64,000 bases of DNA from Paenibacillus ferrarius. GTDB taxonomy: Bacteria; Bacillota; Bacilli; Paenibacillales; NBRC-103111. The stretch covers positions 1 through 64,000 of the forward strand of contig NZ_MBTG01000001.1 of the NCBI RefSeq assembly GCF_002027705.1, given 5' to 3'. The notes under the pieces were generated by a model. The model saw only the letters and a list, made by a program, of their open reading frames with translations. It ran no database searches and was not told where the DNA came from. The position numbers were made by a program, and so were the translations under genes. This document shows positions 27,339 through 34,871 of this stretch, piece after piece; the stretch's first letter is position 1; each line of letters opens with the position of its first letter.

Positions 27339-27986
27339 TTGCTAGCGTATGAAAAACAGATGTGGGAGCAGGGGTTTAGCTTTGTAGCCGGCATCGATGA
27401 GGTAGGTAGAGGTTGTTTGTTCGGAGATGTTGTTGCAGCAGCCGTTGTTCTCCCAAAGGGGTATGTGCTGGAAGGGGTTAATGATTCCAAAAAGCTTTCT
27501 GAAAAAAAGCGAGACTATTTGTATGAGCAAATTCAGCTGGAAGCTCTGGCCGTTGGTGTCGGGATCGTCGATGTTGCCCAAATCGAAGCGATCAATATCA
27601 AGCAGGCGGCCAGATTAGCCATGAAGCAAGCCGTTGACCAGCTGAAGATCACGCCTGATTATTTATTGGTGGATGCTGAGACGGTAGATGTTGATCTCGA
27701 GCAAACGGCTATCATCCATGGCGATGCGTTGAGTCAATCCATTGCAGCTGCCTCCATTATCGCTAAAGTTACACGAGATCGTATGTGTGTGGAGTGGGAT
27801 GATCAATATCCCGAATATGGTCTTGCTATACATAAAGGATATGCGACGAAGCACCATAGAGACATGCTTCTGAGATATGGTCCAACCCCGCTTCACAGGA
27901 AATTATTTATTCGCAAAGTGATGGCACAGTTGGAAATCAAGGAAGCGGAGCAACAGAATGAGCAGTTGGAACTGGACCTCATATAA
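27339..27986 (+). CDS. rnhB: Ribonuclease HII
   Basis: RNase HII removes ribonucleotides and RNA primers from DNA. The 215-residue protein has the active-site pair Asp20-Glu21 in AGIDEVGRG and Asp112 in LLVDAE. After GRG it has CLFGDVV rather than the common PLAGPV, a notable variant. The start is probably TTG 27339 behind GGAAAGGGG, since no in-frame ATG precedes the catalytic start except the internal one at 27360. The N-terminal extension of the B. subtilis enzyme is absent. A weak -10 (TATAAT, 27307-27312) lies upstream. Confidence 0.94.
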   Translation: MLAYEKQMWEQGFSFVAGIDEVGRGCLFGDVVAAAVVLPKGYVLEGVNDSKKLSEKKRDYLYEQIQLEALAVGVGIVDVAQIEAINIKQAARLAMKQAVDQLKITPDYLLVDAETVDVDLEQTAIIHGDALSQSIAAASIIAKVTRDRMCVEWDDQYPEYGLAIHKGYATKHHRDMLLRYGPTPLHRKLFIRKVMAQLEIKEAEQQNEQLELDLI

Positions 27987-28061
27987 CTAGTTCTTGTAAA
28001 GAAATGAAGATAAGGCGCCGATAATAGATACATAAGTGTAGGAAGACATGAGGTGAACCGG

Positions 28062-29915
28062 ATGAATATTAGCGGTCTTATTCGTAACTTGGTCGGGGAA
28101 TTAACCGCATCAGATAGCAAGGTGCTTGAATTAAAGGTAGGAGAAATCGTAAAAGGTGTCGTGCTTCAGCTGCTTGGCGATCAAGAAGCATTGTTGAACA
28201 TTGGCGGTGTGCAAGTTCGTGCTAAACTGGAAACTCCTCTTAAGCAAGGGGATGTTACGATGCTGCAGGTACAGCCGGAATCTTCAAAGGGCGGCCAAAT
28301 TCTATTGAAGCCTTTAACTACTTCCGATGTGCTCATTACTGAAGATTCTATTAGTGAGCTGCTGAAGGCATTCACAGTGAAGGATACGGCTGGCAATCGT
28401 TCGATGGTGCAGCAGATGCAGCAAGAAGGTATTCCGGTTACTAAGGAAAATGTCAAGGCATTTGATGCCTTGATGCGCAGCCTGCCGGAAGGGGCGAATA
28501 AGGAAGACTGGATGCAAGCAGCAGTCCTTGCCTATAAAAAAGGATTGCCGCTTACTACGGAGACGGTAGGGGCCTTGAAACAGGTGACAACAGGACCCCC
28601 TGTAGGACAAGTGCTGGAACAGCTTGAACAGCAAGCTGCGGCACTTATTGAGCAGGACCCGGCACATCCTGCTGCTGATACGGCTAAGCAGGTTGTGGCG
28701 CTGCTCAAGGAGCTGCGGGCTTCCGCAGCAGCAACATGGCCTGCGCGGCCGCCGGAGGCGCCGGCCGAGACCGTAGAACCAGCTGCTTCGCAGGCTGGCT
28801 CTTCCGGGAAAGCGGCGGCTCCCGCAGTGCCGCCGCCTGTGAGCGGCAGCGTGCCTGCGCCTGCTGCCGTCGTAACGGCTCCGCCCGCTGCTGCGCAAGC
28901 GGCGGGCGCTAGTGTCTCCGCGGCTGCGCCAAGCGCGGAGAGTGCTGCCGGGGCGCAGCCGGCAGCGGACAAGCCGGCCGCCCGCCCTGCGGGAGCGGCC
29001 GAGCCGCCGCAGGCTCAGGTGCGCAGCGCTGAGCCTGCACGAGAAAGCGAACCGTCGCCGAAGGCGGGTTCGCCAGCACTCGAGCAGCCGCCTGCGAAGC
29101 AGAAGGCGGCTGGCGAAGCCGAGGCGCAGGCGCGCAGCGCAGCGCCTCCCCGGCATGCGGCTGATCCGGAGACTAACTGGATCAGCCGCATGCTCAAAGC
29201 CGTTGGCGTGGAACACGAGGCTCATCTAGCCGCGAAGCTGGATGAGCGGGCAGATCCACTTATGCGAGTGCGCACGGACACGAGCGAGCAGCTCGCTAAT
29301 CTGATCGCCACAAGCTCCCAGCAAGATGACGCTGTCAAGCCTGCCGCTGATACCCTGAAGAGTCTGCTGCTGCAGCTGACAGCTTCGGACGACACGCCAG
29401 CGCCGCTCAAAGAAGCGGCGCAGCAAGCCATAGGCCAGGTGACAGGGCAGCAGCTCATGTTGACTGGTGACAAAAATGCCATGTTTGCCCATATGACCTT
29501 ATTTGTCCCCTTTATGGACGGTACAGGGCAGCAATCAGCCGCCATACACATTCAATCCCGTAAGGGCAAACGCGGAGAAGTAGATGCAAGCAATTGCCGT
29601 TTGCTTTTTGATTTGCAAATGAAAATCATGGGCAATACACTGCTGGATGTACAAGTTGTGAATAAAATCGTTTCACTGAATATTCATAATGATCATCCAG
29701 CCTTAGCTCCATTAATGGAGGAATCCAAAGAAGAAATAACGGCGGCAATGAACAAAGCAGGATATCAATTTATTTCGCTGAAATGTTCACCATACCCACA
29801 ACCGCTTGCACAGAAAGAAAATGAAGCAGCCAAACAAGGGGTGTCCGACGGCAGAGTAGATCTTCGAGATCTCTATCAGCCGAAGACCTACAAAGGAGTG
29901 GATTTCCGAGCATGA
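28062..29915 (+). CDS. ylqG: YlqG-like protein with FliK-type C-terminal domain
   Basis: The 617-residue protein has an N-terminal beta-rich domain (about 1-90: VLELKVGEIVKGVVLQLLG). A helical region follows, then a long Ala/Pro/Glu/Gln low-complexity linker (about 215-365) with very high GC. The C-terminal domain (about 400-600) contains MTLFVPFMDGTGQQSAAIHI and LLFDLQMKIMGNTLLDVQV, which resemble the FliK hook-length-control C-domain. In B. subtilis ylqG and ylqH lie downstream of rnhB outside the flagellar cluster, and their role is unclear. GAGGTG precedes ATG 28062, rejecting an earlier in-frame GTG. It overlaps ylqH by four bases. Confidence 0.8.
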   Translation: MNISGLIRNLVGELTASDSKVLELKVGEIVKGVVLQLLGDQEALLNIGGVQVRAKLETPLKQGDVTMLQVQPESSKGGQILLKPLTTSDVLITEDSISELLKAFTVKDTAGNRSMVQQMQQEGIPVTKENVKAFDALMRSLPEGANKEDWMQAAVLAYKKGLPLTTETVGALKQVTTGPPVGQVLEQLEQQAAALIEQDPAHPAADTAKQVVALLKELRASAAATWPARPPEAPAETVEPAASQAGSSGKAAAPAVPPPVSGSVPAPAAVVTAPPAAAQAAGASVSAAAPSAESAAGAQPAADKPAARPAGAAEPPQAQVRSAEPARESEPSPKAGSPALEQPPAKQKAAGEAEAQARSAAPPRHAADPETNWISRMLKAVGVEHEAHLAAKLDERADPLMRVRTDTSEQLANLIATSSQQDDAVKPAADTLKSLLLQLTASDDTPAPLKEAAQQAIGQVTGQQLMLTGDKNAMFAHMTLFVPFMDGTGQQSAAIHIQSRKGKRGEVDASNCRLLFDLQMKIMGNTLLDVQVVNKIVSLNIHNDHPALAPLMEESKEEITAAMNKAGYQFISLKCSPYPQPLAQKENEAAKQGVSDGRVDLRDLYQPKTYKGVDFRA

Positions 29916-30229
29916 CGAAACCAAGGAATCCATCCGCGAAGCCTGAAGCAACACCGATTAAAAAAGCAGTAGCCCTCCGCTATTCACCAGAAATGCAAAA
30001 AGCCCCTACGCTAATTGCCAAAGGCAAGGGACATATGGCGGAAGCAATTTTACAAAAAGCCAAAGAGAACGGGATACCGATACAAGAGGATTCTTCCTTG
30101 GTAGAAGTGTTGTCTAAGCTTGATTTGGATCAAGAAATTCCGCCGGAATTGTATCAGTTGGTTGCTGAGGTGCTTAGCTTCATCTATCGTTCCGATAATC
30201 GAATGAGACCGAAGAGGAGTGACGGATGA
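29912..30229 (+). CDS. ylqH: FlhB-like cytoplasmic-domain protein YlqH
   Basis: The 105-residue protein corresponds to the part of FlhB/EscU after the autocleavage site: AVALRYSPEMQKAPTLIAKGKG, ILQKAKENGIPIQED and LVEVLSKLDLDQEIPPELYQLVAEVLSFIY (split here). There is no membrane domain and no NPTH cleavage motif. FlhB switches substrate specificity by contacting FliK. The neighbour is FliK-like, so the two may form a stand-alone interacting pair. It overlaps ylqG by ATGA and yraN by four bases. Confidence 0.85.
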   Translation: MTKPRNPSAKPEATPIKKAVALRYSPEMQKAPTLIAKGKGHMAEAILQKAKENGIPIQEDSSLVEVLSKLDLDQEIPPELYQLVAEVLSFIYRSDNRMRPKRSDG

Positions 30230-30603
30230 CGGAATTCCCTAAAGATACTAGGAAACAATTAGGGAAATTTGGCGAGGATGCGGCTGAAGCCTTTTTGATT
30301 CAACAGAATTACCGTATACTGGCTCGGAATTGGCGCTGTCGTACGGGAGAGCTTGATCTTATAGCAGAAAAAGACGATGTCTTAATTTTTGTAGAGGTCA
30401 GAACAAGAAGGAAATCGAACCATTTCGGCACAGCCAAAGAGTCGGTTGATTATCGGAAGCAGCGAAAGGTGAGGGAAACGGCTCAATTCTATTTGCATCG
30501 CTTTCAGCAGCATGAGAGGTCAGTACGTTTTGATGTTATAACGATAGAAATGAGTGCGGATGCTGAAGCGCCTCGCGTTGAACACATAGAAGGAGCCTTT
30601 TGA
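30226..30603 (+). CDS. yraN: YraN-family (UPF0102) endonuclease-like protein
   Basis: The 125-residue protein has the restriction-endonuclease-like core GELDLIAEKDDVLIFVEVRTR and an upstream LGKFGEDAAEAFL helix. The family is common and conserved next to comM in many bacteria; the substrate is uncertain. It overlaps ylqH by four bases. Its stop codon falls inside a terminator stem. comM would normally follow, but a 2.8-kb accessory island separates them. Confidence 0.92.
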   Translation: MTEFPKDTRKQLGKFGEDAAEAFLIQQNYRILARNWRCRTGELDLIAEKDDVLIFVEVRTRRKSNHFGTAKESVDYRKQRKVRETAQFYLHRFQQHERSVRFDVITIEMSADAEAPRVEHIEGAF

Positions 30604-30641
30604 GTGCATGGTCAATCAGACAAGCATCAAAAGGTTTTTTT
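30596..30641 (+). terminator. Terminator overlapping the yraN stop codon
   Basis: CCTTTTGA pairs with TCAAAAGG, extended by TGC/GCA, followed by seven T residues. Confidence 0.65.
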
Positions 30642-30771
30642 CATAAGCTCACGCAGCACTGCATAACAAAGTAGTTGTGTCAGGAAATTTTTGTATTGCC
30701 TTCCATCGTTCGACACATGTAAAATATTCTCTAGTTGTATCATCCTAATACAGAAAGAAGCTAACTTTTCT

Positions 30772-31137
30772 ATGCTGCATAATGAAAAAGTCATGAGGTT
30801 TATCTATGTTTTAAAACTAGATGATGGTCATTATTATATTGGGCAGACAGATAATCTTGAGAGACGTATTGCTAATCATGGAACGAGCATAGGTGCAGCT
30901 TGGACCAAAATATACAAACCAATTGCTTTGATAGAAACATTATCTGTTGGTGTTTGTAATTATTTTGAAGCCAAGAATATGGAAAATGACATTACTTTAG
31001 ATTACATGCGGAAGTTTGGCTGGCAGCGAGTAAGAGGTGGAGATTTTTCTAGCTCTGATGAAAGGGCTGTCTATGATAAATTATTAAAATTGAAGAAAAA
31101 AAATGTAATACGTTTTGAAATTGAGGAACCCATCTAA
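30772..31137 (+). CDS. GIY-YIG superfamily protein
   Basis: The 121-residue protein has the GIY-YIG core near its N-terminus: MRFIYVLKLDDGHYYIGQ with the two strands FIYVL and YYIG, then LERRIANHG carrying the expected arginine, and an FEAKNMENDI helix that could hold the metal-binding glutamate. It resembles short YhbQ/UPF0213-type or phage-borne nucleases. The frame extends upstream to 30691; ATG 30772 (or 30793) is taken because the domain starts there, though the ribosome site is weak. It is adjacent to the next gene with no gap. Confidence 0.75.
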   Translation: MLHNEKVMRFIYVLKLDDGHYYIGQTDNLERRIANHGTSIGAAWTKIYKPIALIETLSVGVCNYFEAKNMENDITLDYMRKFGWQRVRGGDFSSSDERAVYDKLLKLKKKNVIRFEIEEPI

Positions 31138-31596
31138 ATGAGGAAAATGATCTACACATTATTCATTCTACTCATAGCTGCATTTATAGTAATAACTTTT
31201 TGGTCAAAAAACATGGATAGCAAATTCATCGCTCCAGCTCTAAACCATTTCTATACAGATTTTATTCAAAAAAACTATTCAAATATGTATAAATACACTG
31301 ATTTTAGTTCACATACGAAAGACCTTAATTTAACGAATGAAGGAAAAGCAAGTTTGGCAGAAGGATTATTAAATAACGACAGGCATTGGTATGGCCATAT
31401 ACAAAGGTATTCAATAGATAAAATCAGTTGGCGAGGGATAAGCAAAAGAAGTGCAACAGTTGCTGTAACGACTTTGGATGTAAATGGAGATGAACAAACT
31501 TTCTATGATGAAGTTATCATCAAAAGGATAGGATCAAATTGGTTTATTACAGCGTATAATTCAGGATCTCCTTGGCGAACTATGAAGATGCCTTAA
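31138..31596 (+). CDS. Membrane-anchored protein, unknown
   Basis: The 152-residue protein has an N-terminal membrane helix (MIYTLFILLIAAFIVITFW) and a soluble extracytoplasmic part (NHFYTDFIQKNYSNMYKY, and a C-terminal IIKRIGSNWFITAYNSGS). The pattern of a small alpha+beta domain of about 110 residues with SNWFI near the end resembles NTF2-like or DUF4878-type secreted domains; this is only a resemblance. The ATG follows the stop of the GIY-YIG gene directly, so the two are coupled. Confidence 0.6.
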   Translation: MRKMIYTLFILLIAAFIVITFWSKNMDSKFIAPALNHFYTDFIQKNYSNMYKYTDFSSHTKDLNLTNEGKASLAEGLLNNDRHWYGHIQRYSIDKISWRGISKRSATVAVTTLDVNGDEQTFYDEVIIKRIGSNWFITAYNSGSPWRTMKMP

Positions 31597-31752
31597 TTTC
31601 GATAAAAAAGTTCCCATTACTTTAGGCCGCATGGCAGGGGGGATTTTAGCATTTTCCGATAGAATTGTAATCATAACTACTACTTTAGAACTAGACATAA
31701 TTAACTAACTATTGTAAAGTAATAATGAATGTTAAGCAGATAGTGCTCGACA

Positions 31753-32124
31753 ATGGCAAACCTATCTAAAGATAGGGACGCAAAACTAAAGGGGCTTAGT
31801 GTAAAACACTGTGCCAGCCAGTTATCGAAAGCGGAGGCGACAATTTTGGGAACTAAGATCAAATATATTGCTGTGGTAGAGTACAATGATCGCTTGACGA
31901 AAACATTTAAAGAGATACCATTTTTTTGTGAGGAAGATAGAAATCCAAGTATCGGTGATTTTGTTGAACTATTTCAGGATCAGGGACTTGAGATGGAAAT
32001 TGTAGATTTTGCTAATATGATTTTTCAGCCCATTGATAAATCTTCAACTGAAATTGTATCTGCCAAAATTAATAGAGCTTTTAGAGACTATACGCACAAT
32101 GATATAAAACGGATTAGAAATTAA
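31753..32124 (+). CDS. Hypothetical soluble protein
   Basis: The 123-residue protein has no signal peptide or membrane segment. It reads YIAVVEYNDRLTKTFKEIP and DFVELFQDQGLEMEIVDF in its middle. It is not recognised. The ATG at 31753 lacks a clear ribosome site. It lies between the coupled pair and a strong terminator. Confidence 0.5.
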   Translation: MANLSKDRDAKLKGLSVKHCASQLSKAEATILGTKIKYIAVVEYNDRLTKTFKEIPFFCEEDRNPSIGDFVELFQDQGLEMEIVDFANMIFQPIDKSSTEIVSAKINRAFRDYTHNDIKRIRN

Positions 32125-32142
32125 AAATGATTCAATAAGCCA

Positions 32143-32190
32143 AAAGAAGCAGCTTTCCAGCCTTTGTAGGGGGAGCTGCTTCTTTTATTT
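32143..32190. terminator. Strong hairpin terminator
   Basis: AAGAAGCAGCT pairs with AGCTGCTTCTT, with T-rich sequence after it and A-rich sequence before it; it can serve both flanking genes. Confidence 0.85.
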
Positions 32191-32219
32191 ACGTTATCGC
32201 TTTAAGTCTGTCGATTTTT

Positions 32220-32927
32220 TTAGTTTGTATCATAATCGTGAATTTCAAATTTATCAGTGTCTACTTCATCAACTGTAAATTTAGCTTTTCTATATGACAA
32301 TTGCCCAAGTTGATTTGTTACTTGCACATCATACATTAATTGAAATGAAAGAACTTTTTTGGTGACATCAATCTTTAATGATTCAGAAGTATCTGATATC
32401 GTTTTTGATTTGAATGTAGAATTATTAAAAGCCGAGCTTGCAAAGAACTCTCTTTGGTGTTTAATAAAATCTTGGAAATTGCTATAACGTTGTTTTTCGA
32501 ATTGGTCGTACCATTTTTTATCAAAATTATAATGCGTGATTCTTTCAACATAATCTTCATCGGTTTTACTCAGATATTTATAATCAATAACATTGATGAA
32601 ATCATCGACGTCTATTGATCTATATGAATAAGTACTTTGGCCATTCTTAATTGCAGATAGGTATCGATTGACTGTTAGTTTTGCTTTTGCTTCTTTAGTG
32701 AAATAGTTGAAATATGCCAATGTTGATACCGCGACTACAATAATTATTATTGAAACTGTAAGTAATCTTGAAACTGTTGGAGAGAGTTTTCTAATAGGTT
32801 GACCTTCAGGAGCATTTTGTGAAGTTGCTGCGATTAGTTCGCCATTTTCTGAACTTATTTGAGCTCCACAGTTGCTGCAAAACGAACTATCTTCTTGCAA
32901 AACAGCATTGCATTTCTTACACGTCAT
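32220..32927 (-). CDS. Zinc-ribbon membrane protein
   Basis: The 235-residue protein starts with a zinc ribbon (MTCKKCNAVL and FCSNCGAQ, two CxxC pairs), then a spacer, a membrane helix (LLTVSIIIIVVAVSTLAYF, about residues 53-72) and an extracytoplasmic domain of about 160 residues rich in Tyr/Lys/Asp. Such zinc-ribbon plus transmembrane proteins (TcaA/YvbJ-like layout) are common in Bacillota and often respond to envelope conditions. The function here is unknown. It is convergent with the preceding gene. Confidence 0.7.
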   Translation of the reverse strand: MTCKKCNAVLQEDSSFCSNCGAQISSENGELIAATSQNAPEGQPIRKLSPTVSRLLTVSIIIIVVAVSTLAYFNYFTKEAKAKLTVNRYLSAIKNGQSTYSYRSIDVDDFINVIDYKYLSKTDEDYVERITHYNFDKKWYDQFEKQRYSNFQDFIKHQREFFASSAFNNSTFKSKTISDTSESLKIDVTKKVLSFQLMYDVQVTNQLGQLSYRKAKFTVDEVDTDKFEIHDYDTN

Positions 32928-33065
32928 AGTAATACTCCTTAGAATGAATAATGATTTTTCACTCTAAGATACCATAAATACCCAGATTAGGTCTATAGTC
33001 TTAGTTCGTAAAGATAATATCAGGCAATAGACTATTTCACTATTCAATTTTGGCTGAGTCAGTCA

Positions 33066-33100
33066 AAAGAAAAAGTCAGATCAACTGAAATGATCCGACC
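33066..33100 (-). terminator. Terminator of the holin-like toxin transcript
   Basis: On the minus strand GTCGGATCA pairs with TTGATCTGAC, followed by TTTTTCTTTT. It stands about 70 nt beyond the toxin stop, the arrangement of short type I toxin mRNAs. Confidence 0.65.
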
Positions 33101-33169
33101 TGTATGGCGACTTGTCATTGGCGGTTTATTTTAGTATGGTTTCAAACCAAAACTAATGCCAACTTAGAT

Positions 33170-33256
33170 TTATTTCCTCTTGTCAATGTAGGTTAACAAT
33201 GTGAGTATAAACAACCCAAATGCAAACATGATTGTCAGAGCTTGAAATATATCCAT
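33170..33256 (-). CDS. 28-residue putative holin-like toxin (type I toxin-antitoxin)
   Basis: The peptide reads MDIFQALTIMFAFG, then a hydrophobic LFILTLLTY helix and a basic IDKRK end. This is the signature of the putative holin-like toxin family of Bacillota (ALTIMFAFGxFIxxL core). These peptides insert in the membrane and are normally silenced by an antisense RNA overlapping the 3' end. GGAGG lies seven bases before the ATG. A minus-strand terminator follows. The expected antitoxin RNA would run on the plus strand across about 33.07-33.25 kb, but I could not define its promoter confidently. Confidence 0.8.
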   Translation of the reverse strand: MDIFQALTIMFAFGLFILTLLTYIDKRK

Positions 33257-33418
33257 GTTCACAGCCTCCACCTTTCCAGTAAGGTGTCCGCCTTTATACA
33301 AGTCGTCTTACTGTAAAGTTTAAAGTTAAATGGATAATTATGTTAGTGCCAATGGAACTATACGTGCATTTTTATCTTTCTACATAATTCGATCAAAACG
33401 GATATTTGGTTTATTTCT

Positions 33419-34152
33419 TTACATCTCAATCTCTTCTATACGTTGTTTTTTATCCAAATTCCTATACTGAATAGCCTCTGCCAGATGTTGCGGCAGGATT
33501 TGATCAGAGGCTTCGAGATCCGCGATGGTTAAGGCCAACCGCAGGATACGGTCATGCGCCCTTGCGCTCAAACCCAAGGCCTCAAAAGAGGCGTGAAGCA
33601 GTTGATCGCCCTCTGGGGTTAAACGACAGATGTGCCTCATGGATTTGCCGCTTAATTCGTTGTTATGCTGAATGCCGGAACCTGCATAGCGCAGCTGTTG
33701 TCGATGATGGGCGAGCATAACCTGAGCTAACATATTTTGTGAGGATAAATGGTTCGTTTGCTCTTTTAATTGGAGATAGCTTGGTTTGGGCACTTCGACA
33801 TGGAGATCGATGCGATCAAGCAAAGGGCCCGATATTTTAGACCGATAGTGCACAATTTTAGCAGGGCTGCATAAGCAGGCGTTTGTTTCTGTTTCAGCTC
33901 CGTAAAATCCGCAAGGACAAGGATTCATGGCAGCAGCTAAAATAAACCGAGAAGGAAACGTATAAACAGCCCTCGCTCTGGCTATGGTCACATAGCGATC
34001 TTCCAGAGGCTGCCGAAGCACCTCTAGCGCATTTCGAGTAAATTCAGGCAGTTCATCAAGGAACAGGATACCTCTGTGCGATAAACTAACCTCTCCTGGT
34101 TTAGGGATTGTACCGCCACCGACAAGCCCGGCAGGCGAAATCGTTATTAAAG
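33419..34152 (-). pseudogene. comM: comM (YifB family Mg-chelatase-like ATPase), 3' part, split by prophage
   Basis: The minus-strand frame is continuous from TISPAGLVGGGTIP through SHRGILFLDELPEF (Walker B region), the FILAAAMNPCPCGFYG segment and the C-terminal RAHDRILRLALTIADLEAS. ComM is a helicase-like ATPase that extends branch migration during natural transformation. Homology stops just before TIS, where the intact protein would continue with a PHHTIS-type motif, the P-loop and the Lon-like N-terminal domain. A stop occurs a few codons further out. The missing 5' half should lie beyond the far prophage end, outside the window. An internal ATG at 34021 cannot give a functional ATPase. 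Confidence 0.9.
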
Positions 34153-34171
34153 GGGAGTTGGTTTAATGATA

Positions 34172-34201
34172 TTGTTAAACAGGTGGACAAATCATTATAA
34201 T
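34172..34201 (+). promoter_or_regulatory. Sigma-A-like promoter next to the attachment junction
   Basis: TTGTTA (34172-34177), 18 bp, TATAAT (34196-34201). It points at the stand-alone zinc-ribbon gene. Confidence 0.55.
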
Positions 34202-34244
34202 ATAAAAGAATGAATGCTCTATTTTCAATTGGGATGTGAATTAT

Positions 34245-34580
34245 ATGTTGGAATTAAACAAAGGAACAGTCAAATGTTTATCATGCGGTAAGAACTACCG
34301 CTCCAAAATGGAAAGAAAGAAACAGGTATTTGTGTGTGGTGGTTTCGCTAATTATGGCAAGGATTTCTGTACCTACAATCCTCTTCAAGCAGATGAGTTG
34401 ATACTTACCATCTCTAAGCATTTCGCGGTCTTAGGGAGGCGTATAGAAGGCGAGATAAAGGATTTGGTGGATAGGATAGAGGTAACCCCTGAGAAGGGAT
34501 ATACGATTTATTATAAAGATGGGTCATCGCCATCTGTAATCGACGAGAGTAATGACTATGGAATTAAGGTTAAGTATTAG
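34245..34580 (+). CDS. Stand-alone recombinase-type zinc beta-ribbon protein
   Basis: The 111-residue protein has the zinc ribbon of large serine recombinases: KCLSCGKNY (Cys11, Cys14), FVCGG (Cys31), DFCTYNP (Cys42), then a QADELILTISKHF helix. It ends with DLVDRIEVTPEKGYTIYY, like the final strand of those recombinases. The resolvase catalytic domain and long coiled coil are absent. It has its own promoter and terminator, so it may be a real small DNA-binding protein, or the end of a lost integrase. An in-frame GTG at 34236 is an alternative start. The same module ends the GIY-YIG protein at 34872-35771. Confidence 0.75.
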   Translation: MLELNKGTVKCLSCGKNYRSKMERKKQVFVCGGFANYGKDFCTYNPLQADELILTISKHFAVLGRRIEGEIKDLVDRIEVTPEKGYTIYYKDGSSPSVIDESNDYGIKVKY

Positions 34581-34588
34581 GAGAAGAA

Positions 34589-34626
34589 ATAACCCACCTC
34601 TAGAAAATCTAGAAAGTGGGTTATTC
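34589..34626 (+). terminator. Terminator of the zinc-ribbon gene
   Basis: AATAACCCAC pairs with GTGGGTTATT with an inner TCTAGA/TCTAGA stem. Confidence 0.75.
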
Positions 34627-34654
34627 AAATACATGTCAGAAGGAGAGGTCAATC

Positions 34655-34738
34655 ATGAGATGCTTCAGTTCGTCTAATTGTCTATTTTGTCCAGATATCG
34701 AAATTGTAAACATCCCTCAACTAAAATATGTTAAATAA
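34655..34738 (+). CDS. 27-codon Cys-rich short ORF
   Basis: The peptide MRCFSSSNCLFCPDIEIVN... has three cysteines in 12 residues. AAGGAGAGG at 34639-34647 is a strong ribosome site at good distance. No family is recognised. It lies between a terminator and a pair of direct repeats. Strong initiation context is the only evidence for coding. Confidence 0.3.
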   Translation: MRCFSSSNCLFCPDIEIVNIPQLKYVK

Positions 34739-34751
34739 TGTTAAAATTCTA

Positions 34752-34828
34752 ATTTTAGGACGACATCGAATTTTACGAGGGAGGCTGAGTCTTTGCTTTT
34801 CGCTATTTTAGGACGACAAAATTATACG
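34752..34828. repeat. Pair of direct repeats near the prophage end
   Basis: ATTTTAGGACGACA occurs at 34752-34765 and 34805-34818, 53 bp apart. Each is followed after a short gap by an AATTNTACG element. They could be binding sites for a recombinase, excision factor or repressor. The interval 34739-34871 is otherwise non-coding. Confidence 0.5.
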
Positions 34829-34871
34829 TTTTTATTATTGTTTTGATCTCTTAATTTCATTTTTTAATGAA

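Noticed and set aside
28314..29225. Long minus-strand open frame of about 300 codons
   Set aside because: It is antisense to the GC-rich Ala/Pro linker of ylqG. Its Arg/Ser/Cys-rich composition is typical of a shadow frame.
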